Position numbers and translations under genes: made by a program
NCBI GenBank assembly: GCA_016208975.1
Contig: JACQXA010000004.1
Coordinates: forward strand, 1,923,015 to 1,987,014
Direction of reading: 5' to 3'
Length of the DNA: 64,000 nt
DNA from: Nitrospinota bacterium
GTDB taxonomy: Bacteria > Nitrospinota_A > UBA7883 > JACRLM01
Shown: positions 53,593 to 62,950 of the stretch, piece by piece
How positions within the stretch are numbered: the first letter of the stretch is position 1
How the letters are laid out: the number at the start of each line of letters is the position of its first letter
Notes under the pieces: model-generated
What the model saw: only the letters and a program-made list of their open reading frames with translations
Database searches by the model: none
What the model was told of the DNA's origin: nothing

Positions 53593-54093
53593 CTATTTAC
53601 CCGTCCTTTGTTTCTGAACGCGCCCGTCGGCCTCTTCCACCTCGGCGGCGATTTTTACCCGATAAGCCTCAAGCTTTTTGCGCAGACGTTTGTTGGACAA
53701 CGCCATGATTCGAACGGCCAGCAATGCCGCGTTCTTTCCCCCGGCTTTGCCTATGGATACCGTGGCCACGGGCACCCCGCCTGGCATGTTTACCGTGGAC
53801 ATCAGCGCGTCCATCCCGTTCAGCGCCCCGCCGCCCATGGGAATGCCTATAACCGGAAGAACGGTTTCCGCCGACACCACCCCCGCCAGATGGGCAGACA
53901 TGCCAGCCCCGGCGATGATAACCTTTGCCCCCTCGGCCTCCGCCCGTTTAACCAGCGCCCGTGTCTTTTCCGGAGTCCTGTGGGCGGAGCAGATGTGAAG
54001 CTCATAGGTGACGCCCATTTCGTTCAAAACTTTTTCGGACTCCACGGCCGTATCCATGTCCGACTCGCTTCCAATCAGTATCAGAACGTCCAT
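53593..54093 (-). CDS. purE: 5-(Carboxyamino)imidazole ribonucleotide mutase
   Basis: 166 residues, class I PurE length. It interconverts N5-CAIR and CAIR in purine synthesis. Signatures are GSESDMDTA near 7-15, CSAHRTPEKT and the MGGGALNGMDALMSTVNMP active-site loop. purK is not adjacent. Confidence 0.96.
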   Translation of the reverse strand: MDVLILIGSESDMDTAVESEKVLNEMGVTYELHICSAHRTPEKTRALVKRAEAEGAKVIIAGAGMSAHLAGVVSAETVLPVIGIPMGGGALNGMDALMSTVNMPGGVPVATVSIGKAGGKNAALLAVRIMALSNKRLRKKLEAYRVKIAAEVEEADGRVQKQRTGK

Positions 54094-54124
54094 AGCCCCT
54101 TTTCCGCCCTCTGTTTTTTATGGC

Positions 54125-55570
54125 TCATCCGTGCAAGGCTGTCATCGCCAGCGGCGTTTCGTCCGGCACGATCTTTCCCGGATTCAAGATGTTATTGGGG
54201 TCGAAAGCCGTTTTTATCCGTTTGGTCAAATCAATGCCTATCCGGCCTATCTCCTGCTCTATGTACGGGGCCTTGGATATGCCCACCCCATGCTCGCCGG
54301 ACAGGGTGCCCTCCAGCTCCAGGCAGATGCGGAACACGTCGTCTATGGCCTTCTTGGCCCGTTCGTACTCCGTCTTGTCACGCTTGTCGGTCATAACGTT
54401 CACGTGGATGTTCCCATCCCCGGCGTGGCCGAAGTTGATGATGGGCATGCCTATTTTCTCCGACAGGGCCGCCAGACGCGTCATAAGGTCTGGTATGCGG
54501 GAGCGGGGAACGGTGACATCCTCGTTTATCTTAGAGGGGCGCACCCGCAGGATGGCCGGGGATATGGAGCGGCGCACCTTCCATAGCGTCTCCCGCTCCT
54601 CCTCGTTCTTGGCCACCTGTATCCTTACGGCGCCATTCTCGCCACAAATGTTCTGTATCCGCGCCAGGTCGCTTTCGGCGGCGGCGGCCGTTCCATCGGT
54701 CTCTATGAGCAAAATGGCCGCCGCGTCGGTGGGCAGGCCAGCGTGCAGATAATCCTCCACCGCCGCCACGGCGCTCTTGTCCATAAACTCCAGGGTGGTG
54801 GGAATTACCTTTGCCCGGATAACGGCGGACACGGTCTTGGCCGCCGAGTCCACCGTGGGGAATATGGCCAGCATGGTGCGGGCGGTCTCCGGTTTGGGCA
54901 ATAGGCGCAGGCGTATCTTGGTTATCACGCCCAACGTGCCTTCCGAACCCACCATCAGCCTTGTTAAGTCGTATCCCACCACGCTTTTGACGGTCTTGGC
55001 GCCGGTGTTGATTATCTCCCCCGTTGGAAGAACAACCTCCAGCCCCAGAACGTAGTCTCGCGTTACGCCGTATTTTACCGCCCTCGGGCCGCCCGCGCCC
55101 ATTGCCACGTTGCCGCCGAGGGTGGACATTTTAAGCGAGGCCGGGTCCGGCGGGTAGAACAGCCCCTGGGCCTCCACGGCTTTCTGGAATTTCTCCGTCA
55201 CCAGCCCCGGCTCCACCACGGCGGTGAGGTTATCAGTGTCTATCTCAAGTATGCGGTTCATCCTGGTCATTACCATTTCCACACCATAATGGGTGGGAAT
55301 GGCCGCCCCAACAAAACCGGAGCCCGCGCCCCTGGGAGTGACGGGGAAACGATGCTGGTTGGCCAGTTTTAGAACCGCGCTCACCTGCTCGGGTGTGCGG
55401 GGGAATATGGCGATTTCGGGTTTCCTTTCCTCCCCTGTGGCGTCGTAACCGTACACCATCAGGTCTTCCGGGGCGTCGGTGACATCCTCCGGCGGGAAAA
55501 GGCCCTTGATTGTCCGCTTTACTTCCGGATCCATCATAACCTTAACCTGTGAATCGTTATAGGGTTTCAT
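54125..55570 (-). CDS. FAD-binding oxidoreductase, GlcD/D-lactate dehydrogenase type
   Basis: 481 residues. PCMH-type FAD domain with VTPRGAGSGFVGAA near 97-110 and GNVAMGAGGPRAVKYG; C-terminal cap with NFGHAGDGNIHVN and GEHGVGISK. These enzymes oxidise glycolate, D-lactate or related 2-hydroxyacids and pass electrons to quinone or a partner Fe-S protein. No glcE or glcF is adjacent, so a D-lactate dehydrogenase role is somewhat more likely than glycolate oxidase. Confidence 0.92.
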   Translation of the reverse strand: MKPYNDSQVKVMMDPEVKRTIKGLFPPEDVTDAPEDLMVYGYDATGEERKPEIAIFPRTPEQVSAVLKLANQHRFPVTPRGAGSGFVGAAIPTHYGVEMVMTRMNRILEIDTDNLTAVVEPGLVTEKFQKAVEAQGLFYPPDPASLKMSTLGGNVAMGAGGPRAVKYGVTRDYVLGLEVVLPTGEIINTGAKTVKSVVGYDLTRLMVGSEGTLGVITKIRLRLLPKPETARTMLAIFPTVDSAAKTVSAVIRAKVIPTTLEFMDKSAVAAVEDYLHAGLPTDAAAILLIETDGTAAAAESDLARIQNICGENGAVRIQVAKNEEERETLWKVRRSISPAILRVRPSKINEDVTVPRSRIPDLMTRLAALSEKIGMPIINFGHAGDGNIHVNVMTDKRDKTEYERAKKAIDDVFRICLELEGTLSGEHGVGISKAPYIEQEIGRIGIDLTKRIKTAFDPNNILNPGKIVPDETPLAMTALHG

Positions 55571-55621
55571 GATACCACGGGGTTGGGCTTTTCCGTTACA
55601 ATCCCGACGGGCTTTCCGTCT

Positions 55622-56770
55622 TCACCAACTCGCCAATCCGGCGCGCCGCAGGGCTTTAGCGCCCATAACCTTCCATAGTGGCCAGCGCCCCTTGCCCGGC
55701 AGGCGGAAAATGTAATCGTCTTTCATTCGTGTGACGTTTAACACTCCCTTCATGCCGGTGGCGTGGGCGGGCAATGTTGTTCCCCAATAAAGCCCTTTAA
55801 AACCTTCGTGGGCCGCTATCCGTGCCGCCGCCGCCCCGCCAACACCGAAAGGAAAACAAAGATGGTCCACCCGATGCCCCGGCAGTCGCTCTTCAATATC
55901 CCGCTTAGACCTTGAAAGGTTGTGACGGATGCTTTCGTCCCGCTCTTCGGGCGTTTCCAACTGGAATTTATAGCCCTTGACGGCCTCCGAGTGGATCGTC
56001 GTCAATTCCCGCTCCCAGCCGGATCTGTTAAAAAAAGCGGAGCCTCCGTTATCGGCCACATGCTTTTCCAAAGCGTGGCGGACCTGGGGCGGTTCAAATG
56101 AGCGCAAACAGTCCGACAGGCGCGATTCCATGGAATAAAACGGCGCGCCAAGCCCATATTTGCGTGAGTAATCGTCCCCATCCTCTTCCCGCAATACAGG
56201 GAGGTCTATATAAATCCATCTATCCCTGATCTGGGGCGAGTAAAAACACTCCACCCTGTCCGACACGAAGACCATGAAATGGTAAAGAGAGTGGCTCTGG
56301 AAATCTAAACTGTCCCGCATTGCGGTTATCTCCGGCCAGGTGGCCAGAGGTTCGCCGCCGGTATCGCTCAAAGAGTTTGTGGGTTTCCTGGGCTCTTTTG
56401 CTTCTTTTATCTCTCCGGGCAGGATGAAAGCCACGGCCTTCATCCGCCGCGTCATCAACGCCGGGTAAGCCACGTTCCAGAGGGACGCCCGCCCGTCGTC
56501 GAAAGTCAGCATCACATGGCGGCCCGTGGGGCTTTTCCCTTCCATGGCAAGGTATTCGTCCGCCGTAACCGTTTGATACCCGTTGTCCGCCAGGTATATA
56601 AGCTGGGCCATGAATTTTTCCGGCTCCACGTCGTGGAATGAAAAAACCGGGATATTTTCCAGCCCCCCGTTTTTATCTCCGGTCACAAAGCCCGGGTATG
56701 TCCCGCGCCGGAAATTCCTTAACTCTGCGGCGATCTGAACCCAATGGTTTTTCGGCTCGAAGATGTTCAT
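55622..56770 (-). CDS. Polysaccharide deacetylase (NodB-homology) protein
   Basis: 382 residues. A CE4 NodB domain: LTFDDGRASLW with the catalytic/metal Asp pair near 90, SHSLYHF, and a C-terminal HLCFPFGVGG. No signal peptide, so cytosolic or inner-face action on a lipid-linked sugar is plausible. Its start overlaps the preceding methyltransferase stop by one base (TGATG), and the methyltransferase directly follows a GT2 gene. Confidence 0.88.
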   Translation of the reverse strand: MNIFEPKNHWVQIAAELRNFRRGTYPGFVTGDKNGGLENIPVFSFHDVEPEKFMAQLIYLADNGYQTVTADEYLAMEGKSPTGRHVMLTFDDGRASLWNVAYPALMTRRMKAVAFILPGEIKEAKEPRKPTNSLSDTGGEPLATWPEITAMRDSLDFQSHSLYHFMVFVSDRVECFYSPQIRDRWIYIDLPVLREEDGDDYSRKYGLGAPFYSMESRLSDCLRSFEPPQVRHALEKHVADNGGSAFFNRSGWERELTTIHSEAVKGYKFQLETPEERDESIRHNLSRSKRDIEERLPGHRVDHLCFPFGVGGAAAARIAAHEGFKGLYWGTTLPAHATGMKGVLNVTRMKDDYIFRLPGKGRWPLWKVMGAKALRRAGLASW

Positions 56771-57426
56771 CAGTCTTTCCGGATCAGCGTTATCCGGTAC
56801 ATGGGGTATGTCTGGTCGTAAACTTTCGTGAATCCCGGCGAGCTTATGAACAGCTCGTGGATGGTTTTGGCCCCGAACTTTTTCATGGGCACGCCGGAAT
56901 CATCGTCGCCCAAAGCCCTGGCATGACATAAAAGTAGCGCCCCGCCCGGGTTTAACAGGTCTGAAATCCGCTCCACCACCAACGGCAGTTGGGCCAGTTC
57001 AAAATAATAAAGCACCTCGGAGCAGGCGATAAGGTCGAACTTCTCGCCGAAATCGCAGGTTAAGATGTCCGCCACTTTGAACCGGATATTCGGCGCGTGG
57101 GCGAACCGTTCCCGCGCGCGGTTTACCACCAGCCCCGAGATGTCCACCCCCAAAGCGCGGGCCGATATTTTCGCCAGCGGCTCGGTGAGAAACCCCTCGC
57201 CGCAACCTATCTCCAGCGCGCTCTTTACATGCCCGACAGGTTTTATGGCCTCAAGGGTCCTTTGTAGCTTATCCCTCTCAAATTCGGACTTCTCCACATT
57301 GTATGGGTCGGCCGTCAGGTATCGCCAGTTGAAGTACAGTTTCACGAAAAGCCGGTTCTCGGTAAGGAACCGCTTGATGGCCGGGGTGTTGGCTATCTTG
57401 TGTAAAATGGTAAAAGGCATAACCAC
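56770..57426 (-). CDS. Class I SAM methyltransferase, NodS-like
   Basis: 218 residues. SAM motif I ALEIGCGEGFLTEPL near 73-87, motif II LGVDIS, and a FDLIACSEVLYYF motif. The N-terminal NVEKSEFERDKLQRTL resembles NodS and related sugar N-methyltransferases. It sits directly between a GT2 gene and a NodB-type deacetylase gene, which suggests methylation of a deacetylated amino sugar; this is inference from context and resemblance. Confidence 0.87.
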   Translation of the reverse strand: MVMPFTILHKIANTPAIKRFLTENRLFVKLYFNWRYLTADPYNVEKSEFERDKLQRTLEAIKPVGHVKSALEIGCGEGFLTEPLAKISARALGVDISGLVVNRARERFAHAPNIRFKVADILTCDFGEKFDLIACSEVLYYFELAQLPLVVERISDLLNPGGALLLCHARALGDDDSGVPMKKFGAKTIHELFISSPGFTKVYDQTYPMYRITLIRKD

Positions 57427-58494
57427 CTATTTCGTCAAAAAAGGGGATACCACCCGCCAGTAGGCGTCCAGGAACCCCTCGAAAAGTTTTTTGGCCTTTG
57501 GAAGGATCCCGCCCCCTAGCCGCGATGGGAACATGAATATTTCTCCCGAGGTTAAAAGCTCCTTGTCCGGCCGTTTTTTAATGGACAGCGTGGCGCGGCG
57601 CTTCTCCATTATCCCGCCGAAACTTTTCAATATCATCCCCACCCCTCTGGCCCATTCCATGCCTGCGCCTTTTGCGGCGAGGAAAGTGAAATTGGCCGCC
57701 TCGAAGATAAAGAGCGCTGGGGCCAGAAGGACAAACGAGCGGGAGGCGTAGTTTTTCAGCATGAAATCCAGTCTTCCGCGCACCTGGTAGCGAAGCCTTT
57801 TCGGGTTCCGGCCGGGTTTTTCTATATGGTATATCCGCGCCGATGGAACCTGTATCACGTCCCGGCCTGAAGCTGACACCCGGTACGTGTACTCCCCGTC
57901 GTCGTACCCGAAATAAAAGTCCTCGTCGAACATGCCCACGGCCTCTGCCACCGTTTTCTTAGTGAGCATTATGCCGCCGGACCCGCAAACCGAAAGGCGG
58001 TTGGCCATATCCAGCCCCGCGGGGATTTTCTGGCGCCGCAATGGTATTACGCCGAAACAGGCGAAATGGAGCGCCGCGCCGTTGGAGTAGATCCTGTCCC
58101 GCTCCACCGCGTCCAGAACCATGGGGGTGGCCACGCCCGCGTTATCGTCCGCCAGCAGAGACTGCGCCAGCAATTGAAGGCAGTTTTTCTCCAGCGTGAT
58201 GTCGTTATCGGTAATGAAGACGATTTCGTTCTTCGCCTCGCGCAGGGCCCGGTTGCGGGCGGCGTTGGGCCCCTGGTTCCGCTCCTGTATGAAGACGCGG
58301 GCCTGTGGGAACCGGTTTTTAATCATATCCGGCGAGTTGTCGGTGGAGCAATCGTCCACCACCACCACGTCCAGCGAAGGGTAGCCAGAGTTGAAGATGG
58401 ACTCCAGCGTATCAAGGACGCATCCCGCGCCATTATAGTTTATTACCCCCACAGACATGGGGGGTAGCGCCCCGGCCCCGGTTGAGAAGTTCAT
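57427..58494 (-). CDS. Glycosyltransferase family 2
   Basis: 355 residues. GT-A fold with VGVINYNGAG near 16-25, VVDDCSTDNS and ITDNDITLEK (metal-binding acidic motif), FDEDFYFGYDDGEYTYR. A C-terminal hydrophobic stretch (about 245-275) may anchor it to the membrane. It is similar to rhamnosyl- and N-acetylhexosaminyl-transferases of surface polysaccharide pathways. First gene of the trio with methyltransferase and deacetylase. Confidence 0.9.
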   Translation of the reverse strand: MNFSTGAGALPPMSVGVINYNGAGCVLDTLESIFNSGYPSLDVVVVDDCSTDNSPDMIKNRFPQARVFIQERNQGPNAARNRALREAKNEIVFITDNDITLEKNCLQLLAQSLLADDNAGVATPMVLDAVERDRIYSNGAALHFACFGVIPLRRQKIPAGLDMANRLSVCGSGGIMLTKKTVAEAVGMFDEDFYFGYDDGEYTYRVSASGRDVIQVPSARIYHIEKPGRNPKRLRYQVRGRLDFMLKNYASRSFVLLAPALFIFEAANFTFLAAKGAGMEWARGVGMILKSFGGIMEKRRATLSIKKRPDKELLTSGEIFMFPSRLGGGILPKAKKLFEGFLDAYWRVVSPFLTK

Positions 58495-58586
58495 TTCAAA
58501 TGATCAGCCTTGAAGACCCATATCCCGGTATTCTATCCGGAAATTCGCGGCCATTGGCGGCTAAAGAGCTTTGCGGGCGGCGGCGC

Positions 58587-59915
58587 TTACCACACCGACA
58601 TGGCCGTGGACATGCCGGTTCTGGCCGTAGGGGTCGTGCAGGTCCGGGAACTGTCCACCTTGTACAACGCCACCACCGCGTCTATCTCCGCTCCGGCGGT
58701 CTGATAACAAGTTGGGGATTCCTTATCCAGAACCTTAATATACTTCGCAAACTGCAGTCCCGCCGCGCCCAAGTCGAAATCGCAATGGCCAAAGCCGTAT
58801 TCTTCGCCCGGGAAACTGTAGCCGCAATAGCTCCAGCCCAGCGAATACCACGGCCCAGCCTCCGATTGGGCGGCGAACACCTCTATGGGCTCCTGCGACC
58901 AATATTGATATACGCGCACGTCATAGCCGCCGCCGTTCCAAATGGTGGAGCCCATCTCGAAGATCATGGTCCCGCCGATGTCCATGGAAATGAAACCGTA
59001 ACCTGGATTGTCCTGGTCCACAAAGCCTGCGGCGTTCGGGGCGCCAAGGGCCTGGTTGGGATCTGTGCGCAGGAGCTGGTCGCAGTTGTAGTCATGGGTC
59101 CAGTCCACCACCCATGCGGCGTAACTGCCACCGGAGCCCAGCTCGCAAAAGTCCCTCACGGTGAAAGAATATACTTGCGACCATTCTTGGGCCACGCCGT
59201 TTACAACCGCCCGGGCGCGCCAGAAATAGGAAGTGTTATTCAGCAGGCCGGGGGTTCCTGCGTCCGCCGATGTGGCGGGGATTGAAACATCCACGTATGT
59301 GTAAGTATCTTCGCCGTTCTGGGCCGCTCCATAGGCGTTCGTTATGGGCGCGGTAAGGGCCGCGTCGTAAAAAAGCTCAAAATCGTATGAGATAGAGGCG
59401 TCACCCTGGGTATATACGTTCTTCACCGCAAGCCTGGGGTAAGCCGCGTTGTTCAGGTTCAGATAACCGCCACTCCTGGGCGCGATGGCGTTCATGGCCC
59501 CATCCCGCTGGACATATAGAGGCATAAGGTCCGATTCGGACGTGGAAGTGTTCGAGCCGGAGGTGAATACGCCGGTCCATTTCCAATAATAAGAGCGGTT
59601 GGATTCTAAAATAAGCCCCGAGGCCCAAGTGGCAACCCCGGCGCCATCCTCGGCCAGTTCCGGGCTTTGCGCCAGAAGCGTGGTCATGGCCCCATCGGTA
59701 TAAATATAGATGGTGTATGTTCCTGGAGATTTGGTGGCTTTGGTGTTGGTAAGCTGGATAACAAGCTCGCTTCCAGATGCCATAACGGCGCTTGCGGCGG
59801 GGACTGATGTGACAGAGCCGGTAGAGCCGGAACCTCCAGAGCCGCCACCGCCTCCGCATGAGGTTGTAAGGGAGAAAACAGCCACTGCCGCCAGAAAACG
59901 AAAAAATCGCCGCAT
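58587..59915 (-). CDS. Surface lipoprotein with fibronectin-like repeats
   Basis: 442 residues from the ATG at 59915 (a GTG at 59930 is the alternative). The signal peptide ends in a lipobox LTTSC, followed by a Gly-rich linker (about 25-40). Two fibronectin III-like beta modules (about 45-130 and 145-250) lead to a C-terminal domain with paired Cys, ending near TPTARTGMSTAMSVW. Probably exported and outer-membrane anchored. No enzymatic motif. Confidence 0.75.
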   Translation of the reverse strand: MRRFFRFLAAVAVFSLTTSCGGGGGSGGSGSTGSVTSVPAASAVMASGSELVIQLTNTKATKSPGTYTIYIYTDGAMTTLLAQSPELAEDGAGVATWASGLILESNRSYYWKWTGVFTSGSNTSTSESDLMPLYVQRDGAMNAIAPRSGGYLNLNNAAYPRLAVKNVYTQGDASISYDFELFYDAALTAPITNAYGAAQNGEDTYTYVDVSIPATSADAGTPGLLNNTSYFWRARAVVNGVAQEWSQVYSFTVRDFCELGSGGSYAAWVVDWTHDYNCDQLLRTDPNQALGAPNAAGFVDQDNPGYGFISMDIGGTMIFEMGSTIWNGGGYDVRVYQYWSQEPIEVFAAQSEAGPWYSLGWSYCGYSFPGEEYGFGHCDFDLGAAGLQFAKYIKVLDKESPTCYQTAGAEIDAVVALYKVDSSRTCTTPTARTGMSTAMSVW

Positions 59916-60271
59916 GTCGTTAAATGTCACAATAGTAGAGCCGCTGGAATATCGCCAGGTGTTCTAAAATTAAGCCCGAATTTCACCGCTATGAAAGGGA
60001 TAACGGTGAATACCATCCCCGCCTTTTAAGGCAACAAAGGCTAGAAATATACCGGGTTATTCAAGGTTTCGTCAATAATTATCATGGGTTGCGCATTTTT
60101 TTGAGGCGGTTCGGGGGAAAATCCCTGTTCCGGAGGTAAGGACATTAAATTAACGGCTCAACTGAAATTGACGGCTATTCCACCCCAATGTGTTAAAATC
60201 CTAACCCTTACGGGAAACATATGCCCTTCCGTGGCTTACGTCGGGGCGCCGTTTTAACGAGGCTATACTGG
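59916..60271. other. 356-bp divergent intergenic region
   Basis: Holds an inverted repeat TTCACCG (59982-59988) / CGGTGAA (60004-60010) and a short hairpin GCCTT-TT-AAGGC (60021-60032). A possible promoter TTGACG (60168-60173) with TGTTAA (60191-60196) points toward the decarboxylase genes. No gene with coding character was found. Confidence 0.45.
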
Positions 60272-61486
60272 ATGGAAACAATCGCCCTTTCGGACGGGTT
60301 CAACAAGATATTTTCGCTCACCGGTTTATATGGGCTTACCACGGGCAACGTGGTAATGATCGGTGTCTCGCTGGTACTGATGTACCTTGCCATAAAGAAA
60401 AACTTCGAGCCGCTTCTTCTACTACCTATCGGGTTTGGATGCCTGATGGCCAACATGCCGATGGGGAACATGGCCTCTGGCGATGAAGGAGGGCTTCTAT
60501 ATTTCTTCTATCAGGGTGTAAAGCACGAGATTTGGCCGCCGCTGATTTTCCTGGGCGTAGGGGCGCTTACCGATTTCGGCCCGTTGCTGGCCAACCCCTC
60601 TACCCTTATCCTTGGCGCGGCGGCGCAGATAGGGGTCTATATCACTCTGGTAATGGCGGTGGTCATCGGTTTCTCCGTTAAAGAGGCGGCGGCCATAGGC
60701 ATTATAGGCGGGGCCGATGGGCCCACGGCCATTTACCTCACCAACAAGCTGGCGCCGGAGCTTTTGGGTCCGATAGCCGTGGCGGCCTATTCCTACATGT
60801 CACTGGTCCCTATCATCCAGCCTCCCATAATGAGGTGGCTTACCACCGAAAAAGAGCGGAAGATACGCATGGAGCAGTTAAAGCCTGTAAGCCGCGAGGT
60901 GAAGATAATATTCCCCATCGTCACCACCATAATATGCTCGTTACTGCTTCCTGCGGCGGCTCCGTTAATAGGCATGCTGATGCTGGGGAACCTTTTCCGC
61001 GAATGCGGTGTCACAAAAAGGCTCCATGAGACTTCGGAGACCCATCTAATCAATGTGGTCACTATCCTCCTGGCGATGGCGGTGGGGTCTTCCATGACGG
61101 CGGAATCGTTCCTGCGGCTGGAGACCATAAAGATTATAATCCTGGGTCTTTTCGCTTTCGCCACAGCCACGGCAGGGGGCGTTCTTATAGGCAAGCTGAT
61201 GAGCAAACTGTCCGGAGGGAAAATAAACCCGCTAATCGGGTCGGCGGGGGTGTCGGCGGTGCCGATGGCCGCCCGGGTGTCGCAAAAGGTGGGACAGGAG
61301 GCGGATCCGTATAACTATCTTCTCATGCACGCCATGGGGCCAAATGTGGCGGGGGTTATAGGCACGGCGGTGGCGGCGGGGATGATGCTGGCCATGTTCG
61401 GCGTCACCGGCGGGCAGGCGCCGGGGGAGATGGAGGCCATGATTTCAAAAGGGGCGGAATTTGTTCTGTCCATCCTGAGAGGTTGA
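60272..61486 (+). CDS. oadB: Sodium-pumping decarboxylase beta subunit
   Basis: 404 residues from the ATG at 60272, with ACGAGG 9 bases upstream; a longer frame from 60221 adds a non-hydrophobic, atypical N-terminus. About ten membrane helices with the conserved [12 protein letters not shown] sodium-site motif and [12 protein letters not shown]. OadB/GcdB/MmdB proteins couple biotin-dependent decarboxylation to Na+ export. The gamma-type subunit follows, but the alpha/biotin subunits are not in the window, so oxaloacetate is not certain as substrate. Confidence 0.92.
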   Translation: METIALSDGFNKIFSLTGLYGLTTGNVVMIGVSLVLMYLAIKKNFEPLLLLPIGFGCLMANMPMGNMASGDEGGLLYFFYQGVKHEIWPPLIFLGVGALTDFGPLLANPSTLILGAAAQIGVYITLVMAVVIGFSVKEAAAIGIIGGADGPTAIYLTNKLAPELLGPIAVAAYSYMSLVPIIQPPIMRWLTTEKERKIRMEQLKPVSREVKIIFPIVTTIICSLLLPAAAPLIGMLMLGNLFRECGVTKRLHETSETHLINVVTILLAMAVGSSMTAESFLRLETIKIIILGLFAFATATAGGVLIGKLMSKLSGGKINPLIGSAGVSAVPMAARVSQKVGQEADPYNYLLMHAMGPNVAGVIGTAVAAGMMLAMFGVTGGQAPGEMEAMISKGAEFVLSILRG

Positions 61487-61492
61487 GGATAA

Positions 61493-61753
61493 ATGATAGA
61501 AAACCTTGTTTCTTCACTCTATTTAACCGTTATTGGCTTAACTGTAGTGTTCCTTGTGCTGGGATTGCTAATGGCAAGCATCACTGTGTTGAACCGCCTT
61601 CTGCCCTATGTGGAGCCCATCGCGATGGAGACCCCTTCTTTCGCTATTTCCGCAGTGGACGAGGAAACCGTGGCGGTAATCCATACAGCTTTGGCTACTT
61701 ATCTGCAACGGGCTCCTGGAAAACTTATCATCACCCCGGCGGACAGACAATAA
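61493..61753 (+). CDS. OadG-like sodium-pump gamma subunit
   Basis: 86 residues with one N-terminal membrane helix (about 8-33) and a short soluble tail, the build of OadG/PF04277. Six bp after the beta subunit gene. OadG stabilises the alpha-beta complex and aids decarboxylation. The typical Pro-rich linker is reduced. Confidence 0.75.
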   Translation: MIENLVSSLYLTVIGLTVVFLVLGLLMASITVLNRLLPYVEPIAMETPSFAISAVDEETVAVIHTALATYLQRAPGKLIITPADRQ

Positions 61754-61761
61754 ACAGCTCG

Positions 61762-61782
61762 GTCCTTCGCAGGACATATTTT
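61762..61782 (+). terminator. Terminator-like hairpin after the sodium-pump genes
   Basis: GTCCT-TCGC-AGGAC (61762-61775) followed by ATATTTT. Short stem but with a stable loop, 9 bp after the OadG-like stop. Confidence 0.5.
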
Positions 61783-61857
61783 AGCCATCCGGGAACCTTT
61801 TTTCCCCTTCCGGTGTTCTAACAAGCATAGCCAAAATCTTTTTGGCAAGGAGGGTAT

Positions 61858-62529
61858 ATGGCTGTTCGCTCGAAAATACTGGTTCTAACCTTCTCTATAA
61901 TAACCGGTTTCACCGGCTCCGCGTTTTTGACTGCCTGTAGCGGAAGCAGTTCCGGCGACTCGTCAGCCTCGGATTCTTCCGGCTCCAGCCAAACGGCGGT
62001 TTATCCCATGTTCGCCGACTCGAATAGTAACGGCGTAAACGACTATTTCGAACAATCCACCCATGATTCAGGCTCCACGGCCCGCATGGGCGGCGCCGCG
62101 CTTCACGGCCACAGTTTTGTGGACAACGATGGCGACGGCATTTGCGATTACGCCCAGAACGGCTCCAACACCTGGCACGGGCCGGGATTTGTGGACGAGA
62201 ACGGCAACCACGTTTGCGACTATTGGGAGAGCGGCCAGCCACAATTCGGCATGGGCGGCGGCATGATGTTCGCCGACCAGAACGGCAACGGCCTTAACGA
62301 TTACGCCGAAAACCAGACCCACATGGGTTACGGCCATGATTACGTTGATTTGGACGGCGACGGTGTGTGCGACTATGCCCAGAACGGCGAAGTCTCCATG
62401 TACCACGGCCCCGGGTTCACCGATGAAGATGGCGACGGCATGTGCGACTTCTGGCAGTCCGGCGGCAGGGGCTACATGGGCGGTGGCGGAATGGGCGGCC
62501 AGGGCGACGGCGGGATGATGGGTTATTGA
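61858..62529 (+). CDS. Cys-anchored lipoprotein with D/N-G calcium-binding repeats
   Basis: 223 residues. The lipobox is LTAC near residue 22, followed by a Ser-rich linker. Residues about 50-200 contain six or more related units, each with a D-x-D/N-G-D/N-G-x-x-D loop and often a C-D-Y/F ending, in the manner of thrombospondin type 3 or EF-hand-like calcium loops. The C-terminus is Gly/Met-rich. A strong AAGGAGG precedes the start. Probably a surface calcium-binding protein; function unknown. Confidence 0.75.
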   Translation: MAVRSKILVLTFSIITGFTGSAFLTACSGSSSGDSSASDSSGSSQTAVYPMFADSNSNGVNDYFEQSTHDSGSTARMGGAALHGHSFVDNDGDGICDYAQNGSNTWHGPGFVDENGNHVCDYWESGQPQFGMGGGMMFADQNGNGLNDYAENQTHMGYGHDYVDLDGDGVCDYAQNGEVSMYHGPGFTDEDGDGMCDFWQSGGRGYMGGGGMGGQGDGGMMGY

Positions 62530-62581
62530 TATCCAATAGCCGGGGGCTACCTTTCAAGGACTAGTTAGCCCTGCCACTCTT

Positions 62582-62950
62582 TCATAAAGCCCTGCATGCC
62601 GCTACAAAGGCCTTTGCATTAGAGAGCGTTTCTTCCGCCTGACTGGTTTGTACAGGAGGGGAAGGAAAATAATCGGAGAATGCCCTTGCGTCGAAGGCCG
62701 CCCGGAAATATTCATGAAACCGTTTTTCTAGGCGGCCGCTCTTGATAAATGTTTCCCCGAACGCGCTGATAATGCCTTTGTGCGAAGATCTCTCAATTCC
62801 TTCCATCAACAGTACGGCAGTGGCGGCATGGAACATGGCGTAATAAGCGCGGCTTACGCTGTCTGCCGGATGGTTGTTGTGGAGGTTTTCTTCCGCTACG
62901 GCCAGCAGTTCGTCAGCTCTTGTAAGATGATTTTTCGTTTCCTCGCTCAC
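62582..62950 (-). CDS. HEPN-domain protein (HepT-like toxin)
   Basis: 122 residues. HEPN motif SRAYYAMFHAA near 43-53 with the Arg and His expected in HEPN RNases. Overlaps the nucleotidyltransferase gene by 4 bp. HEPN-MNT pairs are toxin-antitoxin systems in which the nucleotidyltransferase can adenylylate the HEPN toxin (type VII). Convergent with the calcium-repeat lipoprotein. Confidence 0.87.
   Translation of the reverse strand: MSEETKNHLTRADELLAVAEENLHNNHPADSVSRAYYAMFHAATAVLLMEGIERSSHKGIISAFGETFIKSGRLEKRFHEYFRAAFDARAFSDYFPSPPVQTSQAEETLSNAKAFVAACRAL

Noticed and set aside
55622-58494. Call as a true nodulation gene cluster
   Set aside because: No acyltransferase NodA or transporter is adjacent, and the GT2 is not clearly NodC-like; a surface polymer is more likely.
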